From positions 143,501,637 to 143,565,636 of the forward strand of contig CM061142.1 in the NCBI GenBank assembly GCA_030789695.1: 64,000 nucleotides of DNA, in the 5' to 3' direction. Positions within the stretch are counted from its first letter, which is position 1. Each line of letters starts with the position of its first letter. This document shows positions 41,879-52,391 of the stretch, piece after piece. The DNA comes from Scilla litardierei (lineage: Eukaryota; Streptophyta; Magnoliopsida; Asparagales; Asparagaceae). Position numbers and translations under genes: made by a program. The notes under the pieces are model-generated. The model was not told the DNA's origin. It made no database searches and saw only the letters and a program-made list of their open reading frames with translations.

Positions 41879-44800
41879 TGTCACGCCCCGCTTCCCATTA
41901 TCCTTGGGGCGAGGACGTGAACGGGCCCGCTTGGGTTGGAGCGGTGAAGCCCCAACCCAATAAGCGTCTGTGTATGACTACTTTGGCAGATTCTTGCTTA
42001 CGAATAATCGGAACAACACAATATGGTGTCATTATACTTTAACTTTTCCAGATTACATGTACATAAGGAATTAAAGGCCTAGCATGGCCATTACAACAGT
42101 TACAAAGAGATTTAAAGTACATCTGAAGGAAATACAACAACAATAAATTTTTAGTAAGCTGCGATGTATCGTTCGTCTTCAGCAACCGGTCTCGGACTCC
42201 TGGTTCTCTTGGTCCTCCTGTTCAATCTTCAAATGAGCTATTTGGAAACTCTGCTCAAAACCTAACGTATATTTCACCAACAAGGAAATATACGTCAGCG
42301 AGGGTCGCTCGGCAAGCTTTTAAAAACGTTAGTAGTAAAATGACCCTCGGCAAGATTTAATATAATTTACAAAACTTTAGAAGTGAAAGACACAATATAT
42401 TTCCAAAAAGATGAAACATGGCCGCATGAAGCAACATGGGAACATAACATCGTGTAGTGAGTAAAGTAGTGCAAGCGGAGTGTGGTGCGTAAAGTAGGGG
42501 GCACAACCAGGTGTAGTGTGTACAGCAATATGTGTAGCAAGTGCGGTGTGTACAGCAAAAGTAGTGTCAAGCGTAGTGCGTACAGCAATAGTCGTGACAA
42601 GTGTAGTGTGTACAGCAATAGGTGTAGCAAGTGTAGTGTGCACAGCAATAGATGTAGCAAGTGTAGTGTGCACAGCAATAGATGTAGCAAGTGTAGTGTG
42701 CACAGCAATAGTCGATCATGACAATAATTTTAGCAGTTTACGTTGTAGCATCAACAGAGGTAAAACGAAGGGTGCATCAATCATTCCATCAATCTCATAT
42801 CTAGTGACAAGCCCAGTGTCCGAGGGGGAGGTGACCAGCATCACACCCAAGCCAACGGGAGCTACCCGTGACTCTCTACTCACCGACCCGGCCAGGTGTC
42901 GGTCAAGTTCACCAATCGGGTGCAATCCAGCTTTCCAGCCTCTACTACACTAGGCTACCCCACCCAAAGTGTCCATAAGTCGATCTGTAGTTTAATGTTT
43001 GCCGAGTGGCAAAACATTCCGTAAGTGGCCCGCGGCCCAATATCCGTAATGCCCGAAGGCCCATTATCCGTAATTGCCCGAAGGCCCAATAATCTGTAAT
43101 TTGACCAAAGGCACAATAGTCTGTAGATTTGCCCAAAGGGGCGCAGTATCACAAATCATCAAAGGTGTACATTTCACAAATTAAGGCATACCCGCCGTGA
43201 GTGCATTTCGATAGTAGTAATATTTGAAAATGAAAGCAATCAACATGTCACTAGGTTCAACAAGATTAAGAACATACTTTAAAGTTGTTATTAGAATTAT
43301 TTAGCAATTCGGTCACAAAAATCTGAACAGTATGGTTTAAAAACTCGATGGTGATAAATACTTGCATCTCTGAAAAGTTTGTAGAAAGTGGTATACTTGC
43401 AAAGAGGGTAAATACTTGTACCATTGAAAATCTGTAGAAAATATTATACTTGCCTGAAGCGTTACGAGTTTTGGGTGCCCACCTGATCGTACGGTAGGCA
43501 CGGATGATCTGCGTTAAAGGATTAAATGTCAAGACCAACTAATCACTTAGTGTAACCATGATGAGTGTACATGCACACTGCATAAAATTCATATACTTCA
43601 TAAGTAAACAATATTAGTTACTGCTTATTGTTTTTATAAAGAATGGCTACCAACCGTACTGTGAACTTAATAATGGGCATCAATTCTGTAACTCATTTAT
43701 ACACTAATTTGGCTAACATATATATTTAACAAATATGTAGACTGGTAGCAATACTGTTTTTGTTTTAGCCCAATCAAATCACGTGTACATTTGGGTACTG
43801 TTGAAAGGAAACGCCAGTACCCACATAGCTTAGGGTGATGTCCTACAGGTGCATTTCACATCATTAGAACAAGTGGCTTTCACCACCCCTGGCTATCCCA
43901 ATGCAACTGTTAATGTAACATAACAACTTAAGTATGGAAATAAAACCCATGCAGCCATTCGCATTGTTGAAGTGTCCATAGGATGCTTTATTTAACCCAA
44001 TGAGCGTGCATGAAAATCAAAAGCATAGCAAGTCACCGCACATTATAATTCAACAACATGCTATAATTGATATGTAGCCTAGAAATGCTTACGGGTTACT
44101 CGTTGCGTCATTCAAACAAGCGGCGTGTTGTGTTCGAAGTCGGAGCGAGGAGGGACGTGCGAGCTCCGGAGCGAGGGGCAGTCACGGACGGTGGAGGCAC
44201 CGCCGGTGGGGCACCGATGAGAGGGTGAGCCGTTGGGAAGGGCGGTGTCGGGGTGGGTGAAGGATGGCGGAGTCACGGGGTAGCCGCCGGTCGTCGAAGT
44301 TCCGGTCAGGGGAGGAGGAAGGCGGGGTGGTTCGAGCGCCGAAGATTTGTCGAGGGTGGCGTTCGGAGCTCGGAGACGGAAGGCGACGGTGTAGATTGGT
44401 ACGGGGGAGCGGATCGGAGGTGGGCGGCTCCCCGAGGCGGCGGTGAGGCGATCCACTTCGGCGAGGCTCCGGGGCGAGGAGATCCGTTGCGAAGCTTGCG
44501 AGGGGAAGTGACGGCCGGATCTTGCGAGCGAAGGAGGGGAGCTGTCGAGTTGTTGCAGGAAGAAGGGCCGAAGGGAGGTCGTCGACGGCTGCTCGGGTTT
44601 GTACGGCGGTGTTGCGGCGAAGGCGGACGTCAAAGCAGTGGGGGAGGAGGCCGGTGGTGAGGTTTGGAGATGGGCGGGCTGTCGAAATGCGGTTGCGGGT
44701 TGGCGAGAAGTCTGACCGGTGGTGTGGGAGCTCGGCGTTGAGGAGGTGGGAGGAGGGGATGCCGGAGACGAGCTCGCCGGCGTGGCGTGTGCTGGGCTGT

Positions 44801-45507
44801 CGAAGGGCTGAGAGAGTTTTGTGTGGATTGAAAAGTGATGGAGGCTGGAGGCATGTGTATAGGTTCAGGGGTTTTAAAAGAAACCTTAGGGGTTGAAAAG
44901 AATGATGGCTGGGTCTCGTACGAAGGGGAATGTGTTTCTTGGCCTAGAAACTTTAGCCTGGGTTTTTTTTCTTTCGGTGAGAGGGTATGGGTTGTACGAA
45001 TATGGGAGGAGCGAAAATGATCTAGGGCCCCGTGAGTTAAGTTACGGGAGTTATGGGGTTAAAAACTAGGAAACGTTTTTTTTTGAATGAGAATTTTAAT
45101 TAGGAAATGGGATTTGAATTCATACTTAAAAAGCATTTAAAATAATTATTAATAGCATCAGTATTTAAAAGGATTAATGAGGGAAATTGTAGCGCTAATT
45201 AATACCGGTTTAAATGGGTTATAAAAGGAAAGTTTGAAAGGGAAGAGTTAATTGGTTTAAATGAGTTTTAATAGGAAAGTTTCCAAACATAAAAACTTTA
45301 AATTCGAATTTGAATATTTAAACTAACTATAAAAGAGATTAAAAATAATTACATGAAGAGTTTATTTAAATAACAATGAAAATAATGAGTATGAAAATAA
45401 ACAGAAGTGGATACGGATACGGGTCAGATAAGTCCAACTACGGATACGAAGAAGAATAACACACGGAAGAATTCGGATAAAGCACATCGTGAAAACTGGT
45501 CGTTACA
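41879..45507 (-). repeat. T3 5' LTR (3629 bp)
   Basis: Near-identical copy of 36765-40396, including the tandem repeat and GC-rich block. On the minus strand it ends GGGGCGTGACA and is followed by GGTTTTAGTGGTGGCCC (41878 leftward), the leader shared with T2. Confidence 0.93.
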
Positions 45508-46858
45508 TTGGATCCTTGCCATGGAGGAGGAACTCATTCAATTCGAGAGGAATGAGGTATGGGAGCTTGTTCCTTTGCCATCGAAGAACCACACCGTCAT
45601 AGGGACAAAGTGGATCTTCAAGAACAAAACCGACGAAAATCAAGTCGTCGTCTGGAACAAAGCTCGGTTAGTTGCTCAAGGCTTTCACCAAGAGGAAGGT
45701 ATCGATTTCGAAGAATCGTTCGCTCCGGTAGCTAGATTAGAATCAATTAGACTTTTATTGTCTTATGCATGCCATAAAAATTTTAAGTTATTTCAAATGG
45801 ATGTTAAAAGTGCATTTTTAAACGGAGATGTTGTTGAGGAAGTTTACGTTTCTCAACCTCCGGGCTTCATAAATGAAAAATTTCCAAATCATGTTTTTAA
45901 ACTAAAGAAAGCTCTTTATGGTTTGGGACAAGCTCCTCGAGCTTGGTATGATCGCCTAAAGAATTTTCTTTTGGATTTGAATTTTAAAATGGGCGAAGCC
46001 GATTCTACACTTTTTGTTAAGCATGCGAATAATGATATTTTATTAGTTCAAATTTATGTTGATGATATCATTTTCGGTGATACTAACTTCACTCTTTGCG
46101 AAGAGTTTTCTAATGTTATGAAGGAACAATTTGAGATGAGCCACATGGGCGAACTCAAATATTTCTTAGGTCTCCAAATTCGCCAATTGAACGATGCAAT
46201 CTTCATCCACCAAACGAAGTATACAGTGGAGTTGCTTAAGCGATTTGGAATGGAGAGTGCTTCCGGGAAAAAGACTCCAATGAGCACGACTACGCATCTT
46301 GACAAGGATACGGGCGGTAAGGATGTAGACATTCGTCTATATCGAGGTATGATAGGTAGTTTACTTTATCTTACCGCAAGTAGGCCCGATATTATGTTTT
46401 CCGTATGCATATGTGCTCGTCATCAGTCTCAACCTAAGGAGTCACACTTAGTAGCGGTTAAACGTATTTTTCGCTATCTAAGTTACACTTTAGATTTTGG
46501 ATTACTTTATCCGAAACCTAGCACATATGAGTTAGTCTCATATAGTGATGCCGATTATGCGGGATGCAAATCCGACAGGAAAAGTACTAGTGGCACTTGT
46601 CATTTTCTAGGAAATTCTCTTGTCTCTTGGTTTTCCAAGAAGCAAAATTCCGTATCACTTTCAACCACCGAGGCGGAATATATTGCCGCCGGTGCCGCTT
46701 GTGCCCAGGTTCTTTGGATGAGACACACACTGAAGGATTTTGGTATTCATTGTGATACTAGCCCTATCATAGTGGATAACCAAAGTGCTATTTGTCTTTC
46801 AAAGAATCCGGTGCACCATTCCCGATCAAAACACATAGATGTCCGACACCATTTTTAG
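45508..46858 (+). pseudogene. S1 reverse transcriptase / RNase H
   Basis: Continues the pol frame after T3: [48 protein letters not shown], catalytic YVDDIIFG (about 46059-46082), [11 protein letters not shown], then RNase H with [18 protein letters not shown] and STTEAEYIA. The frame ends early at TAG 46856-46858. The expected C-terminal residues, including a DIFTKPL-like block, follow in another frame at about 46870-47000, so a 1-nt shift has cut off the RNase H end. Copia-type enzyme. Confidence 0.93.
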
Positions 46859-47242
46859 ATGATCATGTTGCTAAAAGAACATCATTTTAGTGTACGTTGA
46901 AACCCAAAAACAAATCACCGATATTTTCACGAAACCCCTAAAGGAGGACTCCTTTGTGCGGTTACATCGAGAATTGGGGATTATGGGTGAATCCGAGATA
47001 TAGGATTCATGTTTCATTCAATTATCTTGCATGCTATTATATTTCGCGATATTTCGTTCATGCTAGATTTATTGAATTTTTGGGATTTTGTGTGATATGT
47101 TTGAATTTGTGCTCGAATTCGTATTTGTATGTCGTATTTAAGATTTCGACGTTTTATGGGGTAATTTAGATGACTAATGAGAGTGTTAAGATGTTTCATC
47201 CAAGTGGTTTGTGAAGAGAACTCATTTTTCAATTTTTGGACT

Positions 47243-47325
47243 CTCCTAGTCGGTTTCAGTTCATTAGCCAACCGACTAGATGCTCATCTAGTCGATCAGC
47301 TAGTGAACTCAGACCGACTAGATCA
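47243..47325 (+). repeat. Single palindrome-array unit between S1 pol and third ORF
   Basis: One complete unit of the U3-type array: AGTCGGT, ACCGACTAG, CTAGTCGATC, GACCGACTAG within 83 bp. It lies in the internal region, immediately before the third frame. Not an LTR. Confidence 0.8.
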
Positions 47326-47333
47326 AGCTTTAA

Positions 47334-48880
47334 TCAACCCAAGCTTCTCCGTCTTCGCCTCCTCTGAAGAAGCAGAGGACGGCGACGGTCAAACCCCGAA
47401 AATCTAAGTCTAAAGAGCCCATACTCCACTCTCCCTCTACTCCTCCTGATTCCGATACTGAGTTTATCCCTGAGGATGAGTCTGGCCATAGGGAACCTAC
47501 TACTCACTTCGTCCTAGGACTCGCCAGCCTAAGGGAAAGGGCCCAATGCCAGCGGGTGGTGTTGACATATCGTTGTGTCGCGACGACCCTATGTGTCTAG
47601 CGGCCTACAACCGTATTGAACACTGCCCGATGCTATTGGAGCACTATGTTCAGTTTTCAGATTTCCTTGGCTTAGATGATCTTCTCTCCTATAGTGGCCT
47701 ATTGGATTATCTTCGCTATGACCCCAAGGCGAATCCTAGACCATATCCTCGCCTGGTCAAATTATTCTACGCCAATCGTGTCCGAGGCCTGTACGATGAG
47801 AGTCACTCCATCGAGACTACTGTCTTGGGAACTCCTATAATTCTCACGGCAGAAATCTTGGGGGAGATATTTGGTTGTTCGTCGTCCGGTCTCCTTCCGT
47901 CGGATATTTCTGTTGATGATATCTCTTCCTTGGATCAGTCCGTTCTTTCTGATATCTTCCATGTGATCCCTCCTGCCTTCATTGGAGTTCCTTCGAAGTC
48001 GTTCAAGCCAAATGCATGGGTGCTAAATCTTATTCTGAAGTCGTGCTTGCTTCCCAAGTACGGCTCATCTTCTCTGCCATCCCAGCCTTTTCTCAAGCTG
48101 ATTTACACTCTTTTCTTGGGTTGCGAGATTAATTGGGCTCGCGTTATACTCGATAAGATGGACTCTTTCGAGTGTATTCGCAAGACCAATAAATCTGCGC
48201 ATATCCCTTACCCGTGTCTGTTGACCCTGGTTTTCCGTCATTTTCGTGTCCCTCTCTCTCCTGACGATGAGCGTCCTTTGGGTCCTCCTCTGAACGCGAC
48301 GGCCGTTAAGAAATCTCTTGCGGCGCTTCGTCACGTGCAGAGGTCGACAACATCTGCTTCCCAGGCCACTCCCTCAGCTGCTGCAGCCCCCACTCCTTCT
48401 GCTACATTAGATGATGTCGTACGCCTTCTTCGTCGGCACGAGTCACGTTTGGCTCGTACCGAGGAGGTCGTCTGCCGTATGGCTCAGATGATGGGCATTG
48501 ATCTTCCTCCTTCCATTTCTGAGGCCAAGGAGATGGACGATGAGGATATTGACGATCTTGTCACTTCCTTGGCTCGTGGCGATGAGGCCACTGCTGTTGC
48601 TGCTGCTACCACTTCTGCTCCTGGAGTTGGCACCACTTCCGATGCTCCAGAGACTTCTGCTTCAGTAGTTCAGACTTCTGAGGCTGCTGCTGTTCCTATT
48701 GATGACCCTGCTCCTATCTTACATGCTGATACTCCTGTTGCGACCCCAGCTGTTGAGCCCGTCGTTTCTACACCTGCCCCGATGATCCCGTCTGTTGACA
48801 CGCCTCTCCTCCCTGCAGAGCCTGAGTCCACTCCGTCGACTGGACCCACGGAGACTGCAGATCCAACCACTTCCTCGTGA
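47334..48880 (+). pseudogene. S1 third ORF (env-like position; putative plant transposon protein)
   Basis: The frame from ATG 47546 gives 444 residues. Upstream, an open frame without ATG (from 47334) encodes a Lys/Arg-rich stretch (KKQRTATVKPRKSKSKE, possibly a nuclear signal), shifted by one indel near 47505, so the N-terminus is broken. The folded part (about residues 20-240) has LVKLFYANRVRG, VLGTPIILTAEILGEIFGC and NAWVLNLILKSCLLP. That pattern fits, from memory, the domain annotated in plants as putative plant transposon protein. The C-terminal half is Ala/Ser/Thr/Pro-rich with a short coiled coil (LLRRHESRLARTEEVVCRM). Sireviruses often carry an env-like frame here, but I see no signal peptide or membrane segment. 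Function unknown. Confidence 0.7.
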
Positions 48881-49857
48881 TCGTCTGTTTCGAGGACTCT
48901 CCACTGATCATTGGATGATTTACCTTTTTGAGAGTGTTTTTGGGTTAGGATGGGATGGAGTTTGGGTGTTGATTTGTTGTATTTTGATATGTTGGATGTC
49001 GGAGTATTTGTTGTATTTTTTGTTGTTGTTGGATGTTGATGATGGTGTTCTGATGATGATGTTGTATCGATGATGTATGATGTATTTCTTTTTGATGGGT
49101 ATGTTGCATTTGATGTATCGATATCTTTTTGGATGTACTCATGATGTTTCTATCTATATACACATCGATGTTCATGTTGTGATATTTACTTCGTCGTGCA
49201 CATTAATTCTCATTCAATGTCCATGCTATGTAAAATCGTCGCTAGACGATTGAAAAACTTGGTTAAATAGATTGAAATTCTATAATTATATAGAATTGTT
49301 TTCCATGCACCAATTTAACCAAGAATATTGAATAATGAAGACTATGTTTCTTTATTCAAGAAATGAATAAAAATTTGGTATTTTTGATGATTTTAATTAT
49401 CGTTTTTTTGATAATGGACAATTTGGCACACCTTGATTTGATTTCACCACTTTTCCCTTGGTGTCAATTAGTTCCATCGTCATTGTCTACGACTCCCGAT
49501 GTTGGATTTTCCATTTCCTAGTTGTTGTCGTTGTATGCCCCCCATTTTTGGGATAATGCCAAAGGGGGAGAGATAATGATAATAAATAGGGCAAATGAAA
49601 ATTTAACTCAATTTCCAAGAATCTAGTTTGATATGTTAGATTCAGGGGGAGTTAAGATATATATATAAGGTTTTTCAAAATCCGATATTTCAAAAACCGA
49701 TTCTCTTTATTTATCTTACTCGTCTGATTGATGCAATTCATATATATTCTTTTTGGAATTAACGTGTCATCAATGCAGGGGGAGTAAGTATTTTTCATTT
49801 GAATCATTATTTTGATTATTATTTATGTTGGTTTGTCATCACCAAAAAGGGGGAGAA
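48881..49857 (+). other. S1 3' non-coding region with multiple purine tracts
   Basis: No gene. Purine tracts AAAGGGGGAGAGA (49561-49573), CAGGGGGAGTTAAG (49645-49658), CAGGGGGAGTAAG (49776-49788) and AAAAAGGGGGAGAA (49844-49857). The last abuts the 3' LTR and is the likely primer. Repeated tracts in this region are a described feature of Sireviruses. Confidence 0.8.
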
Positions 49858-51609
49858 TGTTGAATATTGGACTCCCCGAATTTGGTTTTGGATGATGAGC
49901 AAACATAAATAATTCATGAACTAACAATTTGTGAGCGCAGTATTGGAGATCGTCGCAAAAATCACGAGAACATTCAAAGCGACATCTCAAGACTTCTCAA
50001 AGCACGTATTCATGCCTAAAGCTTCGTTGAAGCTCTTGCGCCGTTTTGGAAGTCATGAAGAATTAATCGAAGCTCTCGAAGACCATTCTTTAAGGTTTTA
50101 TTTATAGTCTTTTAGCTTCGATCTATAGAATGTTAAGCCTTGAGTATATCTTACGATTCTAACTACATAACGCTCATATCATAGCTCTAGGATCTTAGTA
50201 CAAGTTCATTCTAACTTCCTCGAAGCGTCGCGCTTCGATTCGGACTTGTTTGTGCATGTTAGTTGGTACAAGAAGAAGTACTGACCGACTAGATGGTGAT
50301 CTAATCGGTCAGCAACTCGTCTTGGACCGACTAGTTTGCTTCCTTAATTTCTTGCATCTTACTGTTTACAGTTAGTCGGTCTACGTTGACTCACCGACCG
50401 ACTAGTTTGTGAACTAGTCGGTCAGTGATGCTTCTTTGACCGACTAATTGTGACTTACTGTTCATGCTAAATTTCTCCTAAGCTACTGTTTATCGTTAGT
50501 CGGTTTAAGAACGTTTGGTGACCGACTAGTTGACAATCTAGTCGGTCAACTTTTGTTCTTGGACCGACTAAGTCAATTTGTATTCAGACTATTTCATTAT
50601 GCCTCGTAGTCGGTCTACGTTCACTGACTGACCGACTAGTTGTGAAACTAGTCGGTCAGAAAGTCTTCTTGGACCGACTAGATTTCTAGGTCTGAATTTC
50701 TATCTCTTCTCAGTTCCTCTCTTAGTCGGTCCATGTTGTTTGACTGACCGACTAGTTGATGAACTAGTCGGTCTGTGGTTGTTCTTTGACCGACTAGTTT
50801 CCTCAGATTTCTATCCGTTGGAAATTGACCTAAGTTGTTTTTATGGGACCATATAAATACGAACCTAGGTCATTTCTATCTAGAAAAGAGCTGCCATTAA
50901 GAGATTCATTGAGATAGAAAGAGATAGCCATTCTCACTCATTTCCAAAGCTCTCTTCCTCACAAGAAACCCATTCTCTCACATTCTAGATCTAGAATCCA
51001 TCTTGAGAGAAGTTTGTTCTTGGTGAGCCCTTCAAGCTCTAGCTTGAATCAAGTCTCCAAATCTCTCCTAGGCACCTATTACTGGTCATTTCCTTGGTGC
51101 TATGTCTTGGTGACTTCATCTTCCTCAAATCCTTCCTTTCACCTATTTGGTAAGAAAAACTCAAGGTATAGGATTTTGTGGTAAGTTTGCTTATTTCAAT
51201 ATAAACTCATTTATATTGCTTGTTGATTCTCTCGGTTGTGAGAGAAGGTTGTGATCCCGGGTTGTGGGATTCACTATTTCCATTGTTTTATGATTTGATC
51301 TTGTGAAGGTTTTTCACAAGATATTCATAGTGGAAATCTTGGGTTAGGGTTTCTAACCTAAGTATCCGGAGGGGATCCGGGTGGTTGGGACGTAGGATCA
51401 CCGGGAACAAGTCGGTGAGACTTGGGTGGATCCGAACCCATTAACATCTTTTGTTAGCATTGTTAATTTTGTTGTTGTCATTCAATTTAAGCTTCCGCAA
51501 ATTGATTTGGTAGTTGTTTGCACTATAATTTGGAATTATACTCCTTGTTATTTTTAAAGTACTATTCACCCCCCTCTAGTACTTGTGCTGTAGCTTGTAG
51601 TGTATTACA
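49858..51609 (+). repeat. S1 3' LTR (1752 bp)
   Basis: Starts TGTTGAATATTGG, ends GTGTATTACA, followed by the TCATA duplication. Array about 50282-50800. Hairpin chain about 51227-51425, where the third hairpin is perfectly paired (TCACAAGAT) while the 5' LTR has a G-T pair. Confidence 0.93.
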
Positions 51610-51614
51610 TCATA

Positions 51615-52130
51615 TGGGGTATCTAAATCAAGACAAGAAATCTCTCCCACAGATCCTAGATAAATCTCCCCATCCTCACTATCATCATCAAAAAATGCTT
51701 CGTCATCCAACTGGTAGTGTTGGAAAAATGGGGTATCGACATGAGATGTGTCTATAGTGGACGATGGCATGGTGGTCTCAACCATGGAAGTGGGTATATC
51801 CTCTCCTTCATCCACTCTCCTCAGTGTAGGCTCGATGATTGGTACCATCAAGTTCCGTAATGTTTGGCCTTGGTTAAACATGGCACTTTCAAGGAGAGAC
51901 ACGAGGTTTGATTCTTCTTGTGTTGGTAGAGGGATATAAGGTTGAGAAAATGGATGGGAGGTGTTTGGGCTAAGGTTGTGGAAAAATGTTTGGCCTTGGT
52001 GTATGGGGAGGCTCTCGAGCGTAAATGGGCAATCATAATACACATGCCCCGCCATCCTACAAGTCTCACAAACCACAACCGAATAAGGATTGTATCCTCC
52101 CATCTGAGCATCGAAATTTGATCTCCACAT
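51615..52130 (-). pseudogene. B2 gag-like frame, first part (CCHC)
   Basis: A frame of about 170 codons on the minus strand from ATG 52130 up to the S1 insertion. Near its N-terminus is CETCRMAGHVYYDC, a C-x2-C-x4-H-x4-C zinc knuckle, preceded by SNFDAQMGGYNP. The rest is acidic and Thr/Ser-rich, and it joins in frame with the segment at 31071 leftward. I place it as a gag-type nucleic-acid-binding protein on the strength of the knuckle only. Confidence 0.65.
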
Positions 52131-52368
52131 GGTTACACCAAGGATACCTGGACAACAAAAATAAGAAAACTAGAGAGGTGCGTCAATAGTACAAGAGAAT
52201 AACAAAAAGATAATATAATAGTGGGGGAAAAATTTCTTGGTTATTGAATATATATTTTTTGTGTTTTTTTGTGTTTAAAAAAAGAAAAAGAAATTTTTTT
52301 GTGTTTTTATGTGTAGTCTAACGAACCCAAGCTAAGCTAAAATCAAACCGAACGCCTCCCCGGCAACG

Positions 52369-52386
52369 GCGTCAAAAACTTAACCG
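52369..52386 (-). promoter_or_regulatory. B2 primer binding site (tRNA-Asp type)
   Basis: On the minus strand a sequence matching TGGCGCCGTTGCCGGGGA except TGACG at its start, a few bases after the LTR end. Confidence 0.8.
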
Positions 52387-52391
52387 GCGCC

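Larger units (their letters stand above)
36765..45507 (-). mobile_element. Element T3: gag-only Tekay-like LTR element (TR-GAG type) with giant LTRs
   Basis: Two LTRs of 3632 and 3629 bp enclose only 1482 bp of internal DNA. TTGGA is duplicated at 36760-36764 and 45508-45512, in the pol frame of S1. The internal part codes on the minus strand for a gypsy gag with two zinc knuckles and nothing else. Such gag-only elements with terminal repeats have been described in plants as TR-GAG. The LTR starts (TGTAACGACC) and the purine tract resemble Tekay/Del chromoviruses, whose proteins may have mobilised it. By eye the LTRs differ at about 30 positions (0.8%), so it is younger than S1. Confidence 0.92.
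31072..51609 (+). mobile_element. Element S1: Sirevirus-type copia retrotransposon, split by T3
   Basis: Both LTRs (31072-32824, 49858-51609) are present, with TCATA duplicated at 31067-31071 and 51610-51614. Met-type primer site, gag with CCHC and coiled coil, protease, integrase, reverse transcriptase/RNase H, a third frame, and several purine tracts upstream of the 3' LTR all match the known layout of Sireviruses. T3 (36765-45507) splits pol just before the reverse transcriptase. Net length without T3 is about 11.8 kb. It is inactive: stops in gag and between gag and protease, a frameshift at the RNase H end, one in the third frame, and the T3 insertion. Confidence 0.92.

Noticed and set aside
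41879..42040. Start of a separate insertion at the repeated TGTCACGCCCCG
   Set aside because: It is the inner edge of the second T3 LTR; only the outer edges carry the TTGGA duplication.
44253..44660. Gly/Arg-rich plus-strand frame in the T3 LTR (also 39139-39546)
   Set aside because: It is the reverse complement of the GC-rich block. The minus-strand frame is the better candidate and even that is doubtful.
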